The translations under genes and the position numbers were made by a program. The notes beneath the pieces are model-generated. The model ran no database searches and was not told where the DNA came from. It worked only from the letters and a program-made list of their open reading frames with translations. Positions 1 to 5,083 of a DNA stretch of 5,083 bases are shown in pieces (position 1 is the first letter of the stretch; every line of letters begins with the position of its first letter). The stretch spans positions 1 to 5,083 of the forward strand of contig JBKPBQ010000448.1 of assembly GCA_046726955.1 (NCBI GenBank), read 5' to 3'. This stretch comes from CAVPGH01 sp046726955. GTDB taxonomy: Bacteria > Acidobacteriota > Vicinamibacteria > Fen-336.

Positions 1-206
1 TGCCCGCCGAGCTCTACGAGGGGGCGTTGCGCCGAGCTCTCGTGGACGCGGCGCAGGAGCGCGTGCGGGGCCGCGACGTCACCCCCTTCCTCCTCGAGCG
101 CTTCCGTGTGCTCACGGAGGGCCGCAGCCTCTTCTCCAACCGTGGGCTGCTCCTCGACAACGCCCGCGTCGCCGCCCGGCTGGCCCGCGCCCTTCTCGCC
201 GGCTGA
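1..206 (+). CDS. psuG: Pseudouridine-5'-phosphate glycosidase, C-terminal end (partial)
   Basis: Only the last 67 complete codons are present (reading from base 3), ending at TGA 204-206; the 5' part lies outside the window. The visible protein is a helical, Ala/Arg-rich C-terminus containing RDVTPFLLERF followed by LTEGRSLFSN and a closing LLLDNARVAARLARALL. In the PsuG/indigoidine-synthase-A family the same region reads approximately 'K-x-x-TPFLL-x-R---LT-G-x-SL-x-x-N---L---NA--AA-IA-AL', so the match is by remembered family pattern. PsuG cleaves pseudouridine 5'-phosphate reversibly into uracil and ribose 5-phosphate in the cytoplasm, for salvage or degradation of pseudouridine from RNA turnover. 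The catalytic residues are upstream and cannot be checked. No pseudouridine kinase (psuK) follows it here; it may lie upstream. Confidence 0.82.
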   Translation, partial: PAELYEGALRRALVDAAQERVRGRDVTPFLLERFRVLTEGRSLFSNRGLLLDNARVAARLARALLAG

Positions 207-237
207 GCTGTCCAAATCCTGTAACCCTCAATTTCCC

Positions 238-267
238 TTCGCGGCGCTGGCCGGCGCGCGATATGCT
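238..267 (+). promoter_or_regulatory. Possible weak sigma-70-type promoter before the VOC gene
   Basis: A TATGCT hexamer (262-267, 4 of 6 matches to TATAAT) lies 18 bases after TTCGCG (238-243, 3 of 6 matches to TTGACA), inside the 94-base gap between psuG and the VOC gene. The short stretch around 261-267 is one of the few A/T-containing places in the gap. The match is weak and the lineage's consensus is unknown, so this is only a candidate. Confidence 0.22.
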
Positions 268-289
268 TCGGCCCCCCATTTCGATTTCC

Positions 290-294
290 GGAGG
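290..294 (+). promoter_or_regulatory. Shine-Dalgarno GGAGG for the VOC gene
   Basis: GGAGG ends six bases before the ATG at 301. This is the only textbook ribosome binding site in the window at normal spacing. It selects 301 as the start, although the frame is open upstream to 106. Confidence 0.8.
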
Positions 295-300
295 CCCGAC

Positions 301-849
301 ATGGCGCACTACATCCCCGAAGGCACGCACACCGTCACTCCACACCTCGTGGTCAAGGGAGCGGCCAAAGCCATCGACTTCTACAGGGCGGCGTTCGGCG
401 CGAACGAGCTCCACCGGATGAACGGCCCCGGAGGCGTCATCGCCCACGCCGAGATCCAGATCGTCGACTCCCGCGTCTACCTCGCCGACGAGTTCCCGGG
501 AGGGCCCGTCCGGTCGCCGCAAGGAAGCACGCCCGTGGTGCTCCACCTCTATGTCCCCGACGTCGACGCCGCCTTCGCCCGCGCCGTCTCCGCGGGGGCC
601 AAGGTCGTGATGCCCCTCATGGACGCCTTCTGGGGCGACCGGTACGGCCAGGTGGGCGATCCCTTCGGGCACATCTGGAGCATCGCCACGCACAAGAAGG
701 ACGTCTCGCCCGAGGAGATGCAGAAGGCGGGAGACGAGTTCATGGCCTCGATGCCCGCGAGGAAGCCCGCCTCGGCGCCCCGGAAGAAGGCGACGGCGAA
801 GCCGAAGGCCAGGCCCAAGGCCAAGAAGGCGGCCCGCAAGCGTCGCTGA
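301..849 (+). CDS. VOC (glyoxalase/PhnB-like) family protein with basic C-terminal tail
   Basis: The product is 182 residues. The ATG at 301 is chosen because GGAGG sits six bases upstream and because the VOC fold begins directly after it; the open frame upstream to 106 is an out-of-frame read over psuG. Residues 11-130 form one VOC unit of two beta-alpha-beta-beta-beta modules: TVTPHLVVKGAAKAIDFYRAAF opens the first, VVLHLYVPDVDAAFARAVSAGA opens the second, and WGDRYGQVGDPFGHIWSIATHK closes it. That closing segment is typical of PhnB-like or 'YkcA-like' VOC proteins. Members are small soluble metal-dependent or non-enzymatic proteins covering glyoxalase, dioxygenase and resistance functions; the substrate cannot be told here. 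Helix 132-150 (KKDVSPEEMQKAGDEFMAS) is typical of the subfamily. Residues 154-182 are unusual: 15 of 29 are Lys or Arg, the rest Ala, Pro, Ser and Thr, like a histone H1 or HU-extension tail. The gene seems to stand alone between two gaps. Confidence 0.9.
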   Translation: MAHYIPEGTHTVTPHLVVKGAAKAIDFYRAAFGANELHRMNGPGGVIAHAEIQIVDSRVYLADEFPGGPVRSPQGSTPVVLHLYVPDVDAAFARAVSAGAKVVMPLMDAFWGDRYGQVGDPFGHIWSIATHKKDVSPEEMQKAGDEFMASMPARKPASAPRKKATAKPKARPKAKKAARKRR

Positions 850-938
850 CTGCTGGCCTTTCGGCTGCTCGCCCGCTCGCACCCGGCGCGACCAGCGACT
901 AGACTCCTCCGGGGGCGGATCCCAGGCCTGGCCCGGAG

Positions 939-2033
939 ATGAAACGCCGTCTCGCCCAACTCGCCCGACTCCTCCCGGTCGTGGCCGCGGTGGCTCTCTT
1001 CGTCCTCACCTTGCGGTCGGCCGACCTCGGGCGCGCCTTCTCGCTCATCCGCGCGTTGGGCCCGGCGCTTCCGCTGTTGCTCATACCCCACGTCACGGCG
1101 GTCGCGCTCGACGCGTTCGGCTGGCAGCTGGCCTTCCAGGGGCTGAGCCGGTTCGTGCGGCTGCGGCTGCTCGTCGCAGTGCGGCTGGCCGCCGACGCGG
1201 TCTTCATGAGCTTGCCCTCGGGCGCGGTGATCGCCGAGGCGCTCCAGCCCTACCTCCTGCGTCGTCGGGCCCAGCTGCCCTTCGAGGAGGCGGTGGTGGG
1301 GACCGTCGCCCGCAAGATCTTCATCATCCTGTCGCAGGGCCTCTTCCTCGTCGTGTCGTCCGTCGTGGCTTACCCGGCGCTCCAGCGCGCGTCGCAGAAG
1401 GCGATCGGGAGGCCCGGGCTGCCGGCGCTCCTCCTCTTTGCAGGCGGGGTGCTCGTGGCCATCGCCACCGTGCTCTGCACCATCTTCTTCTATGGGAAGG
1501 TGGCCCAGCGCTCCCGGCGAGCCCTGGAGCGGCTCAGTCTCTCGTGGCTCCGTCCGTGGCTCGAGCGCAATGCCCATCGCTTCGGCCTCGCCGACGACCA
1601 CCTCGCGCGCTACCTCGCCTCGGGGCCGGCGCGCCTGCTCGTCCCCCTGCCCGCCTTTCTCGCGATGTGGCTCATGAAGGCCTTCGAGACGTGGCTCTTC
1701 CTGCGCCTGCTAGGGAGCCCGATCACGCTCGGAGCGGCGATGGCGCTCGAGACCACGATCATCCTCGTGCGCGTCCTCGTGGTGCCGGTGCCCGGGGGGC
1801 TGGGCGTCCAGGACCTCGGCTACGTCCTCTTCATGCGCGCCCTCGCCGTGCCCGACGCGAGCACGGTTGGGACGGCGCTCGCCCTCATGAAGCGGGGCAA
1901 GGAGCTCTTCTGGACCGCGATCGGCCTCGCGATCTTCGTCTCCACGAAACGCCGCGGTCCGCTCGTCACGGAGCCGGAGGCGGAGGAGCCGGTGGCCGGT
2001 CCCCTGCCCTCGGCGGCGGACCGCAGCGCCTGA
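939..2033 (+). CDS. Lysylphosphatidylglycerol synthase TM / flippase-like membrane protein
   Basis: The product is 364 residues with about seven or eight hydrophobic segments by eye, near residues 11-25, 41-60, 75-100, 117-145, 161-186, 230-259, 262-284 and 320-335. Family signs are PSGAVIAEALQPYLL (93-107), at the place of the usual 'PG--GE--R-YLL' motif, and VPVPGGLGVQDLGY (282-295), matching the 'PGGLGV-E' motif. This is the family that includes the membrane half of MprF, HpnL and archaeal AglD relatives. Proposed roles are lipid transfer or flipping; no aminoacyl-transfer domain is present and the lipid cannot be told. The C-terminus is a charged Glu/Pro-rich tail (from about 336). A stop at 900-902 rules out upstream starts. 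GGAG at 935-938 abuts the ATG with no spacing, so the ribosome binding site is poor. The gene ends in two consecutive in-frame TGA codons (2031-2036). Confidence 0.85.
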   Translation: MKRRLAQLARLLPVVAAVALFVLTLRSADLGRAFSLIRALGPALPLLLIPHVTAVALDAFGWQLAFQGLSRFVRLRLLVAVRLAADAVFMSLPSGAVIAEALQPYLLRRRAQLPFEEAVVGTVARKIFIILSQGLFLVVSSVVAYPALQRASQKAIGRPGLPALLLFAGGVLVAIATVLCTIFFYGKVAQRSRRALERLSLSWLRPWLERNAHRFGLADDHLARYLASGPARLLVPLPAFLAMWLMKAFETWLFLRLLGSPITLGAAMALETTIILVRVLVVPVPGGLGVQDLGYVLFMRALAVPDASTVGTALALMKRGKELFWTAIGLAIFVSTKRRGPLVTEPEAEEPVAGPLPSAADRSA

Positions 2034-2055
2034 TGAAGTACTCCGCGCGCGTTCA

Positions 2056-2103
2056 GCAATTGCACAATCGCCCGCCGCCGCACCAGCCTAGCGGCGCCAG
2101 GCT
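2056..2103. other. Intergenic palindrome and small hairpin before the DHH gene
   Basis: The 105-base gap 2034-2138 contains the perfect palindrome GCAATTGC (2056-2063), followed by CACAATCG in the only A/T-containing patch of the gap. A short hairpin follows, AGCCT (2085-2089) pairing with AGGCT (2099-2103) around a nine-base loop. TTGCAC (2060-2065) resembles a -35 box, but no acceptable -10 lies 16-19 bases on. There is no T-run, so the hairpin is not a standard terminator. It could be an operator or leader for the downstream cluster, but nothing proves it. Confidence 0.2.
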
Positions 2104-2138
2104 TGTCGCTGCGCTTGCCCTGTGATCAACTGACCCGA

Positions 2139-3032
2139 ATGCGAATCGTCACGCGCGGGGATCTCGACGGCCTCTCCTGCGCGCTCATCCTCACGGCCTG
2201 CGAGAAGGTGGACGGCATCGAGCTCGTCCACCCCCAGGAGATCAGCGAGCGGCGCTTCGAGATCCGCTCCGACGACATCGTGGCGAACCTCCCGTACCAC
2301 CCGAGGTGCGGGATGTGGTTCGACAACCACCTGCTGACCGACAAGAACGCGACGCCGCCGCGCGGCTTCGTGGGCCGGTACGCGCAAGCGCCGAGCGCCG
2401 CCCGCGTGGTCTACGACCACTATCTGCCAGACCACCCGGAGCTCAAGCGGTTGGAGGCGCTGCTCGCCGACACCGACCGCTTCGACTCGGCCCAGCTCAG
2501 CCTCGACGACATCATCGCGCCCAAGGGCTACATCCTCCTCGCCTACACGCTCGATCCGCGCACCGGCCTCGGCGCGTTCCAGGACTACTTCCACCTCCTG
2601 CTTTCCGCCTTCCAGCGCAAGAGCCTGGACGAGGTGCTCCGGCTCCCCGAGGTCAAGGAGCGCATCCAGCGCATGCGCGAGCAGGACCGCGCCTTTCGCG
2701 ACGTGACGCTCGCCCACTCCCGCATGGAGGGGACGGTGGTGGTCACGGACTTCCGGCCGCTCACCAACATACCGGTCGGCAACCGCTTCCTCGTCTACAC
2801 GCTCTTCCCAGAATCCAACCTGTCGGTGCGGATCCACTGGAACCCGCGTCGCGACGCGGTGATCGTCAGCATCGGTCGCTCGATCCTCAATCGGTCGAGC
2901 CGCGCGAACGTGGGCGTCCTCCTCTCGATGTTCGGAGGAGGCGGCCACGCGGGCGCGGGCTCCTGCCAGCTCACGGCCGACGTCGCCGACAAGCGCATCG
3001 AGGAGATCCTCGGCCTGCTCAAGCGCCGGTGA
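2139..3032 (+). CDS. DHH-family phosphoesterase ('exopolyphosphatase' group) with variant DNH motif
   Basis: The product is 297 residues. The ATG at 2139 is preferred because relatives, as I remember them, begin about M-R-L-V-T-R-S-D-F-D-G, matching MRIVTRGDLDG here; the frame stays open upstream to a TTG at 2103, and neither start has a visible Shine-Dalgarno. In order: motif I D8-x-D10 in a Rossmann-like strand; strand DDIVANLPY (45-53); motif III as D62-N63-H64 in GMWFDNHLL; APSAARVVYDHY (84-95); motif IV region TDRFDSAQ (112-119) with D113/D116; PRTGLG (140-145); and the DHHA1-type end GNRFLVYTLFP (214-224), SILNRSSRANVG (248-259) and GGGGHAGAGSC (266-276). DHH enzymes are cytoplasmic metal-dependent phosphoesterases acting on polyphosphate, pyrophosphate, oligoribonucleotides or cyclic dinucleotides. 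This group is usually labelled exopolyphosphatase, but the real substrate cannot be read from sequence. In DHH proteins the first His of the motif normally binds metal, and here it is Asn. The stop overlaps the next gene's start. Confidence 0.88.
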   Translation: MRIVTRGDLDGLSCALILTACEKVDGIELVHPQEISERRFEIRSDDIVANLPYHPRCGMWFDNHLLTDKNATPPRGFVGRYAQAPSAARVVYDHYLPDHPELKRLEALLADTDRFDSAQLSLDDIIAPKGYILLAYTLDPRTGLGAFQDYFHLLLSAFQRKSLDEVLRLPEVKERIQRMREQDRAFRDVTLAHSRMEGTVVVTDFRPLTNIPVGNRFLVYTLFPESNLSVRIHWNPRRDAVIVSIGRSILNRSSRANVGVLLSMFGGGGHAGAGSCQLTADVADKRIEEILGLLKRR

Positions 3033-3952
3033 CCTTCCCGGCGGGCGCCTTCCAGCGGGGCGCCAACCTTCCCTGGCTGCACTACGGCCTCGATTTCGGC
3101 GCCAACCACTGGCAGCCGCGCGGCGGCACGGCCCGGCCCGAGCGGCGCAAGGAGCTGCGAGCCGTGTTCTCGCGGCTCCGGGATGGGGGGATCCCGCTCG
3201 TTCGTTGGTTCACGATCGCTGACGGCCGGGCGGGCCTCGTCTCGGACGACACGGGCTCGCCTGTGGCCCTCGACCGCTACTTCTTCGACGACGCGGACGC
3301 GGCGGTCGAGCTGCTCGACGAGGCCGGGCTGCGCGTGGTGTTCGTGCTCGTGGACTTCTTGTGGTTCCGGCGGGCACGCGTCTTGCGCGGTGTCCGCATG
3401 CACGGCCGGGCGTCGGCCGTGCGCGATCCCTTGCGCCGCCGCCGGCTGATCGACGGCGTCTTCGAGCCGTTCCTCGAGCGCTACGGGCGCTCTCGCGTCG
3501 TCGAAGCCTGGGACGTCGTCAACGAGCCCGAGTGGGCGACCCGCGGGCTCGGGACCTGGCGGGCGACGGCAGCCTCGCGTCGGTTGATGCGCGCCTTCAT
3601 CGGCGAGGTCGTGGAGCGGGTGCACACGTGCACGGGTCATCGCGCGACCGTAGGCTTGGCGAGCGGCCGCTGGCTGCCTCTAGTCGAGGGCCTCGGGCTC
3701 GATTTCTACCAGGTCCACTGGTACGACCGGGGCGATGCGCGCTTCCCACTCGACCGGCCGCTCGGCCGGTTGGGCCTCGATCGTCCTTGCGTTCTCGGCG
3801 AGTTCCCCACGCGGGGGTCCCGTCTGGGAGCGCGCGCGATCGTCGAGGCCGCCCGGCGCAACGGCTACGCGGGGGCCTGGGCGTGGTCGCTGCTCGCCGA
3901 CGATGCGGCGAGCGACGCGCGTGCCTGCGAGAGCGCGGGGGCGCCGGTCTAG
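3029..3952 (+). CDS. Clan GH-A glycoside hydrolase-like protein (cellulase/GH5-type), cytoplasmic
   Basis: The product is 307 residues from the GTG at 3029, which overlaps the previous stop as GTGA. I choose it because homologous sequence begins at once (RGANLPWLHYGLDFGANHWQ, 10-29) and because overlap suggests translational coupling; the frame is open far upstream only as an artefact of GC content. TIM-barrel signs in order: IPLVRWF (55-61), LRVVFVLVDFLWF (101-113), the acid/base motif WDVVNEPEW with E166 (161-169), FYQVHWYD with H230 and Y232 (226-233), the nucleophile motif CVLGEFPT with E258 (254-261), and GAWAWSLLADD (282-292). Two catalytic glutamates after strands 4 and 7 are the hallmark of retaining clan GH-A enzymes such as GH5. 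The glycan substrate is unknown. There is no signal peptide or lipobox, so it should stay in the cytoplasm, unlike most cellulase relatives. It ends nine bases before aat and in the same frame. Confidence 0.8.
   Translation: MTFPAGAFQRGANLPWLHYGLDFGANHWQPRGGTARPERRKELRAVFSRLRDGGIPLVRWFTIADGRAGLVSDDTGSPVALDRYFFDDADAAVELLDEAGLRVVFVLVDFLWFRRARVLRGVRMHGRASAVRDPLRRRRLIDGVFEPFLERYGRSRVVEAWDVVNEPEWATRGLGTWRATAASRRLMRAFIGEVVERVHTCTGHRATVGLASGRWLPLVEGLGLDFYQVHWYDRGDARFPLDRPLGRLGLDRPCVLGEFPTRGSRLGARAIVEAARRNGYAGAWAWSLLADDAASDARACESAGAPV
3753..3770. repeat. Perfect 8-bp inverted repeat inside the glycosidase gene
   Basis: ACCGGCCG (3753-3760) and CGGCCGGT (3763-3770) are exact reverse complements with two bases between them, within codons for DRPLGRLG. 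In RNA the flanks add a G-U and a C-G pair. It lies about 190 bases before aat. It is a real structure in the sequence but may only reflect GC-rich codons. Confidence 0.4.
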
Positions 3953-3955
3953 AAT
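3950..3955 (+). promoter_or_regulatory. -10-like TAGAAT just before aat
   Basis: TAGAAT matches five of six bases of TATAAT and starts on the stop codon of the glycosidase gene. A start of transcription about seven bases downstream would fall on the TTG of aat, giving a leaderless message. No -35-like hexamer is visible about 17 bases upstream (near 3927-3932), so this is a weak candidate. Confidence 0.18.
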
Positions 3956-3961
3956 CGGTCC

Positions 3962-4678
3962 TTGCCCGTCTATCGTCTCGACGATCGGCTCGTCTTCCCG
4001 CCTCCCGATCACGCCGAGGACGGCCTGCTCGCGGTGGGAGGAGACCTCCGGCCGGAGCGCCTCGTCCTCGCGTACTCGCAGGGCATCTTCCCCTGGTACC
4101 AGCGCGGCCCCATCCTCTGGCACTCTCCGGATCCGCGGATGGTGCTTCTTGCCGATCGCCTGCGGGTTCCCCGCAGCCTCGCGAAGACGATCCGCCGGAA
4201 GCCTTACGTCTTGACGCTCGACGCGGCATTCGCGCGGGTCATCCAGGGCTGCGCGTCCGTTCGGCGGCCGGGCCAGCGCAGCACGTGGATCACTTCTGCT
4301 ATGAAGGAGGCGTACACCGAGCTCCACCGTCGGGGGCTCGCCCATTCGGCGGAGGCCTGGCGCGACGGGGAGCTCGTGGGCGGCCTCTACGGCGTCTCGC
4401 TCGGCGCCGCTTACTTCGGCGAGTCCATGTTCGCCCTCGCCCCCGATGCCTCGAAGGTCGCGTTCGTCGCGCTGGCCCAACAGTTGCGGCGCTGGGGGAT
4501 CACGCTCATCGACAGCCAGGTCTACACGGAGCACATCGCGCGCTTCGGGGCCGAGGAGTGGCCGCGCCGGGACTACCTGGCGGCGCTGCGCCGGGCGCTG
4601 GAGAAGCCGACTCGTGCGGGTCGGTGGGCCTTCGACGACGCGGTTGCTCCTTCGGAGGATCGGCCGCCGGCGCGATGA
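3962..4678 (+). CDS. aat: Leucyl/phenylalanyl-tRNA--protein transferase
   Basis: The product is 238 residues (E. coli Aat is about 234). It transfers Leu or Phe from aminoacyl-tRNA to the N-terminal Arg or Lys of proteins, creating N-degrons read by ClpS and destroyed by ClpAP, in the cytoplasm. Motifs: FPPPDHAEDGLLAVGGDL (12-29), GIFPWYQRGPILWHSPDPRM (41-60), STWIT (107-111), GLAHSAEAW (125-133), LVGGLYGVSLG (138-148), GESMF (153-157), DASKVAF (162-168), LIDSQVYTEH (182-191) and PRRDYL (201-206). E154 and Q186 match the E. coli residues Glu156 and Gln188 implicated in catalysis or substrate binding. The TTG at 3962 is the start: family similarity begins there, an in-frame TAG lies four codons upstream, and no ATG occurs until deep in the conserved core. 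There is no Shine-Dalgarno. It follows the glycosidase gene by nine bases and overlaps the next gene by ATGA. Confidence 0.96.
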   Translation: MPVYRLDDRLVFPPPDHAEDGLLAVGGDLRPERLVLAYSQGIFPWYQRGPILWHSPDPRMVLLADRLRVPRSLAKTIRRKPYVLTLDAAFARVIQGCASVRRPGQRSTWITSAMKEAYTELHRRGLAHSAEAWRDGELVGGLYGVSLGAAYFGESMFALAPDASKVAFVALAQQLRRWGITLIDSQVYTEHIARFGAEEWPRRDYLAALRRALEKPTRAGRWAFDDAVAPSEDRPPAR

Positions 4679-5083
4679 GGAGAGCGCGTCCTGGGACGGC
4701 CCTGCTCGGAGGCCTCTCACCGCGAGCGTTCTTGCGCCGGTACTGGCAGAAGCGTCCGCTTCTCGTTCGCGGAGCTGTCTCGGGTTTGTGCGACCCCCTG
4801 ACGCGGGCTTCCTTTCTGGAGCTCGCGACGCGTCCCGAGGTGGAGTCGCGCCTCGTGCTCGAGCGGGGCGGGCGGCGGCCCTGGCAGGTCGTGCCGGGGC
4901 CGCAGGATCTTCGGCGGCTGCGACATCTGGGCGTTTCGCACTGGACGCTGCTCGTGCAGGAGGCGAACCGGTACGTGCCGGCGCTTGCCGAGCTGATCGA
5001 GCTGTTCTCGTTCGTCCCTCGATGGCGAGTGGACGACGTCATGGTCAGCTTCGCGCCGCGGTACGGGTCGGTCGGCCCTCACG
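4675..5083 (+). CDS. roxA: RoxA/YcfD-like cupin (JmjC) ribosomal oxygenase, N-terminal part (partial)
   Basis: The first 136 codons are present; the gene runs off the window (family length about 370-390). The ATG at 4675 overlaps the aat stop as ATGA, implying coupling; a GGAGG at 4654-4658 is 16 bases away, too far to be ideal. Visible family features are LSPRAFLRRYWQKRPLLVRGA (14-34), VESRLVLERGGRRPWQ (56-71), HWTLLVQEANRYVPAL (89-104) and RWRVDDVMVSFAPRYGSVGPH (116-136). The last His should be the first iron ligand of the HxD motif; the next base is g, compatible with a GTN valine codon as in H-V-D. Relatives are Fe(II)/2-oxoglutarate oxygenases; E. coli RoxA hydroxylates an arginine of ribosomal protein uL16. 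The rest of the iron site and the C-terminal domains are outside the window, so the substrate assignment rests on similarity. Confidence 0.9.
   Translation, partial: MRRARPGTALLGGLSPRAFLRRYWQKRPLLVRGAVSGLCDPLTRASFLELATRPEVESRLVLERGGRRPWQVVPGPQDLRRLRHLGVSHWTLLVQEANRYVPALAELIELFSFVPRWRVDDVMVSFAPRYGSVGPH

Noticed and set aside
5..40. Direct repeat CGCCGAGCTCT at 5-15 and 30-40
   Set aside because: There are only two copies inside the psuG coding region, encoding Ala-Glu-Leu and Arg-Ala-Leu in different frames; this is most likely chance in GC-rich codons.
241..260. Possible terminator stem after psuG (GCGC...GCGC)
   Set aside because: Only about four base pairs form around the centre and no U-tract follows.
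106..300. N-terminal extension of the VOC protein from 106
   Set aside because: It overlaps the end of psuG in another frame, has no domain character, and the ATG at 301 has a proper GGAGG.
922..931. Palindrome CCAGGCCTGG before the flippase-like gene
   Set aside because: It is a ten-base GC palindrome with no T-run, too short for a terminator and common by chance at this base composition.
549..1601. 350-codon open frame on the - strand
   Set aside because: It overlaps two well-supported + strand genes (VOC and flippase-like), and its translation is low-complexity Arg/Glu/Gly/His with no recognisable domain, as expected for an antisense frame in GC-rich coding DNA.
2088..2948. 286-codon open frame on the - strand opposite the DHH gene
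   Set aside because: It is fully antisense to a gene with clear motifs, is compositionally biased and has no family resemblance.
2306..3028. Possible 241-codon N-terminal extension of the glycosidase
   Set aside because: The frame is open, but it reads through the DHH gene out of frame and gives Arg/Pro/His-rich low-complexity protein; the glycosidase domain begins right after the GTG at 3029.
3680..4720. 346-codon open frame on the - strand opposite aat
   Set aside because: It is antisense to an unambiguous aat gene; the Arg/Pro/Glu-rich translation has no domain.

Overview
The window is a very GC-rich (about 70% by eye), densely coding stretch of bacterial chromosome with every supported gene on the + strand. 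The RoxA-like ribosomal oxygenase, the Aat N-degron transferase and the flippase-like membrane protein suggest a Gram-negative proteobacterial or deltaproteobacterial/Rokubacteria-like lineage. That placement is inferred from gene content and codon style, and no single marker here fixes it. I see no rRNA, tRNA, CRISPR array, insertion sequence or phage signature.

Layout. (1) Positions 1-206 are the 3' end of a pseudouridine-5'-phosphate glycosidase gene (psuG-like). (2) After a 94-base gap with a weak possible promoter and a clear Shine-Dalgarno, 301-849 encodes a small PhnB/glyoxalase-type VOC protein with a histone-H1-like Lys/Arg/Ala/Pro tail. (3) After an 89-base gap with no terminator I can see, 939-2033 encodes a multi-pass membrane protein of the lysylphosphatidylglycerol-synthase-TM/flippase-like family. 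(4) A 105-base gap (2034-2138) holds an 8-bp palindrome and a short hairpin but no convincing promoter. (5) From 2139 to the window end runs a tightly packed cluster: a DHH-family phosphoesterase of the group usually annotated 'exopolyphosphatase' (2139-3032), a clan GH-A glycoside hydrolase-like protein overlapping it by GTGA (3029-3952), aat (3962-4678, TTG start, nine bases after the previous stop), and a RoxA/YcfD-like cupin oxygenase overlapping aat by ATGA (4675 to beyond 5083).

How the genes relate. The last four genes are spaced like one transcript. Aat (tagging proteins for ClpS/ClpAP degradation) and the RoxA-like oxygenase (ribosomal protein hydroxylation) both concern translation and protein turnover. 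The DHH phosphoesterase acts on phosphoanhydride or nucleotide substrates, and the glycosidase has no obvious link to the others. The first three genes look like ordinary housekeeping or accessory genes.

Most notable points: the DHH protein carries Asp-Asn-His where its name-giving motif should be Asp-His-His; the VOC enzyme has a strongly basic tail; and a signal-less GH-A hydrolase sits in the same reading frame as aat, separated from it by one TAG and three sense codons. I did not find a clear new defence system or mobile element.
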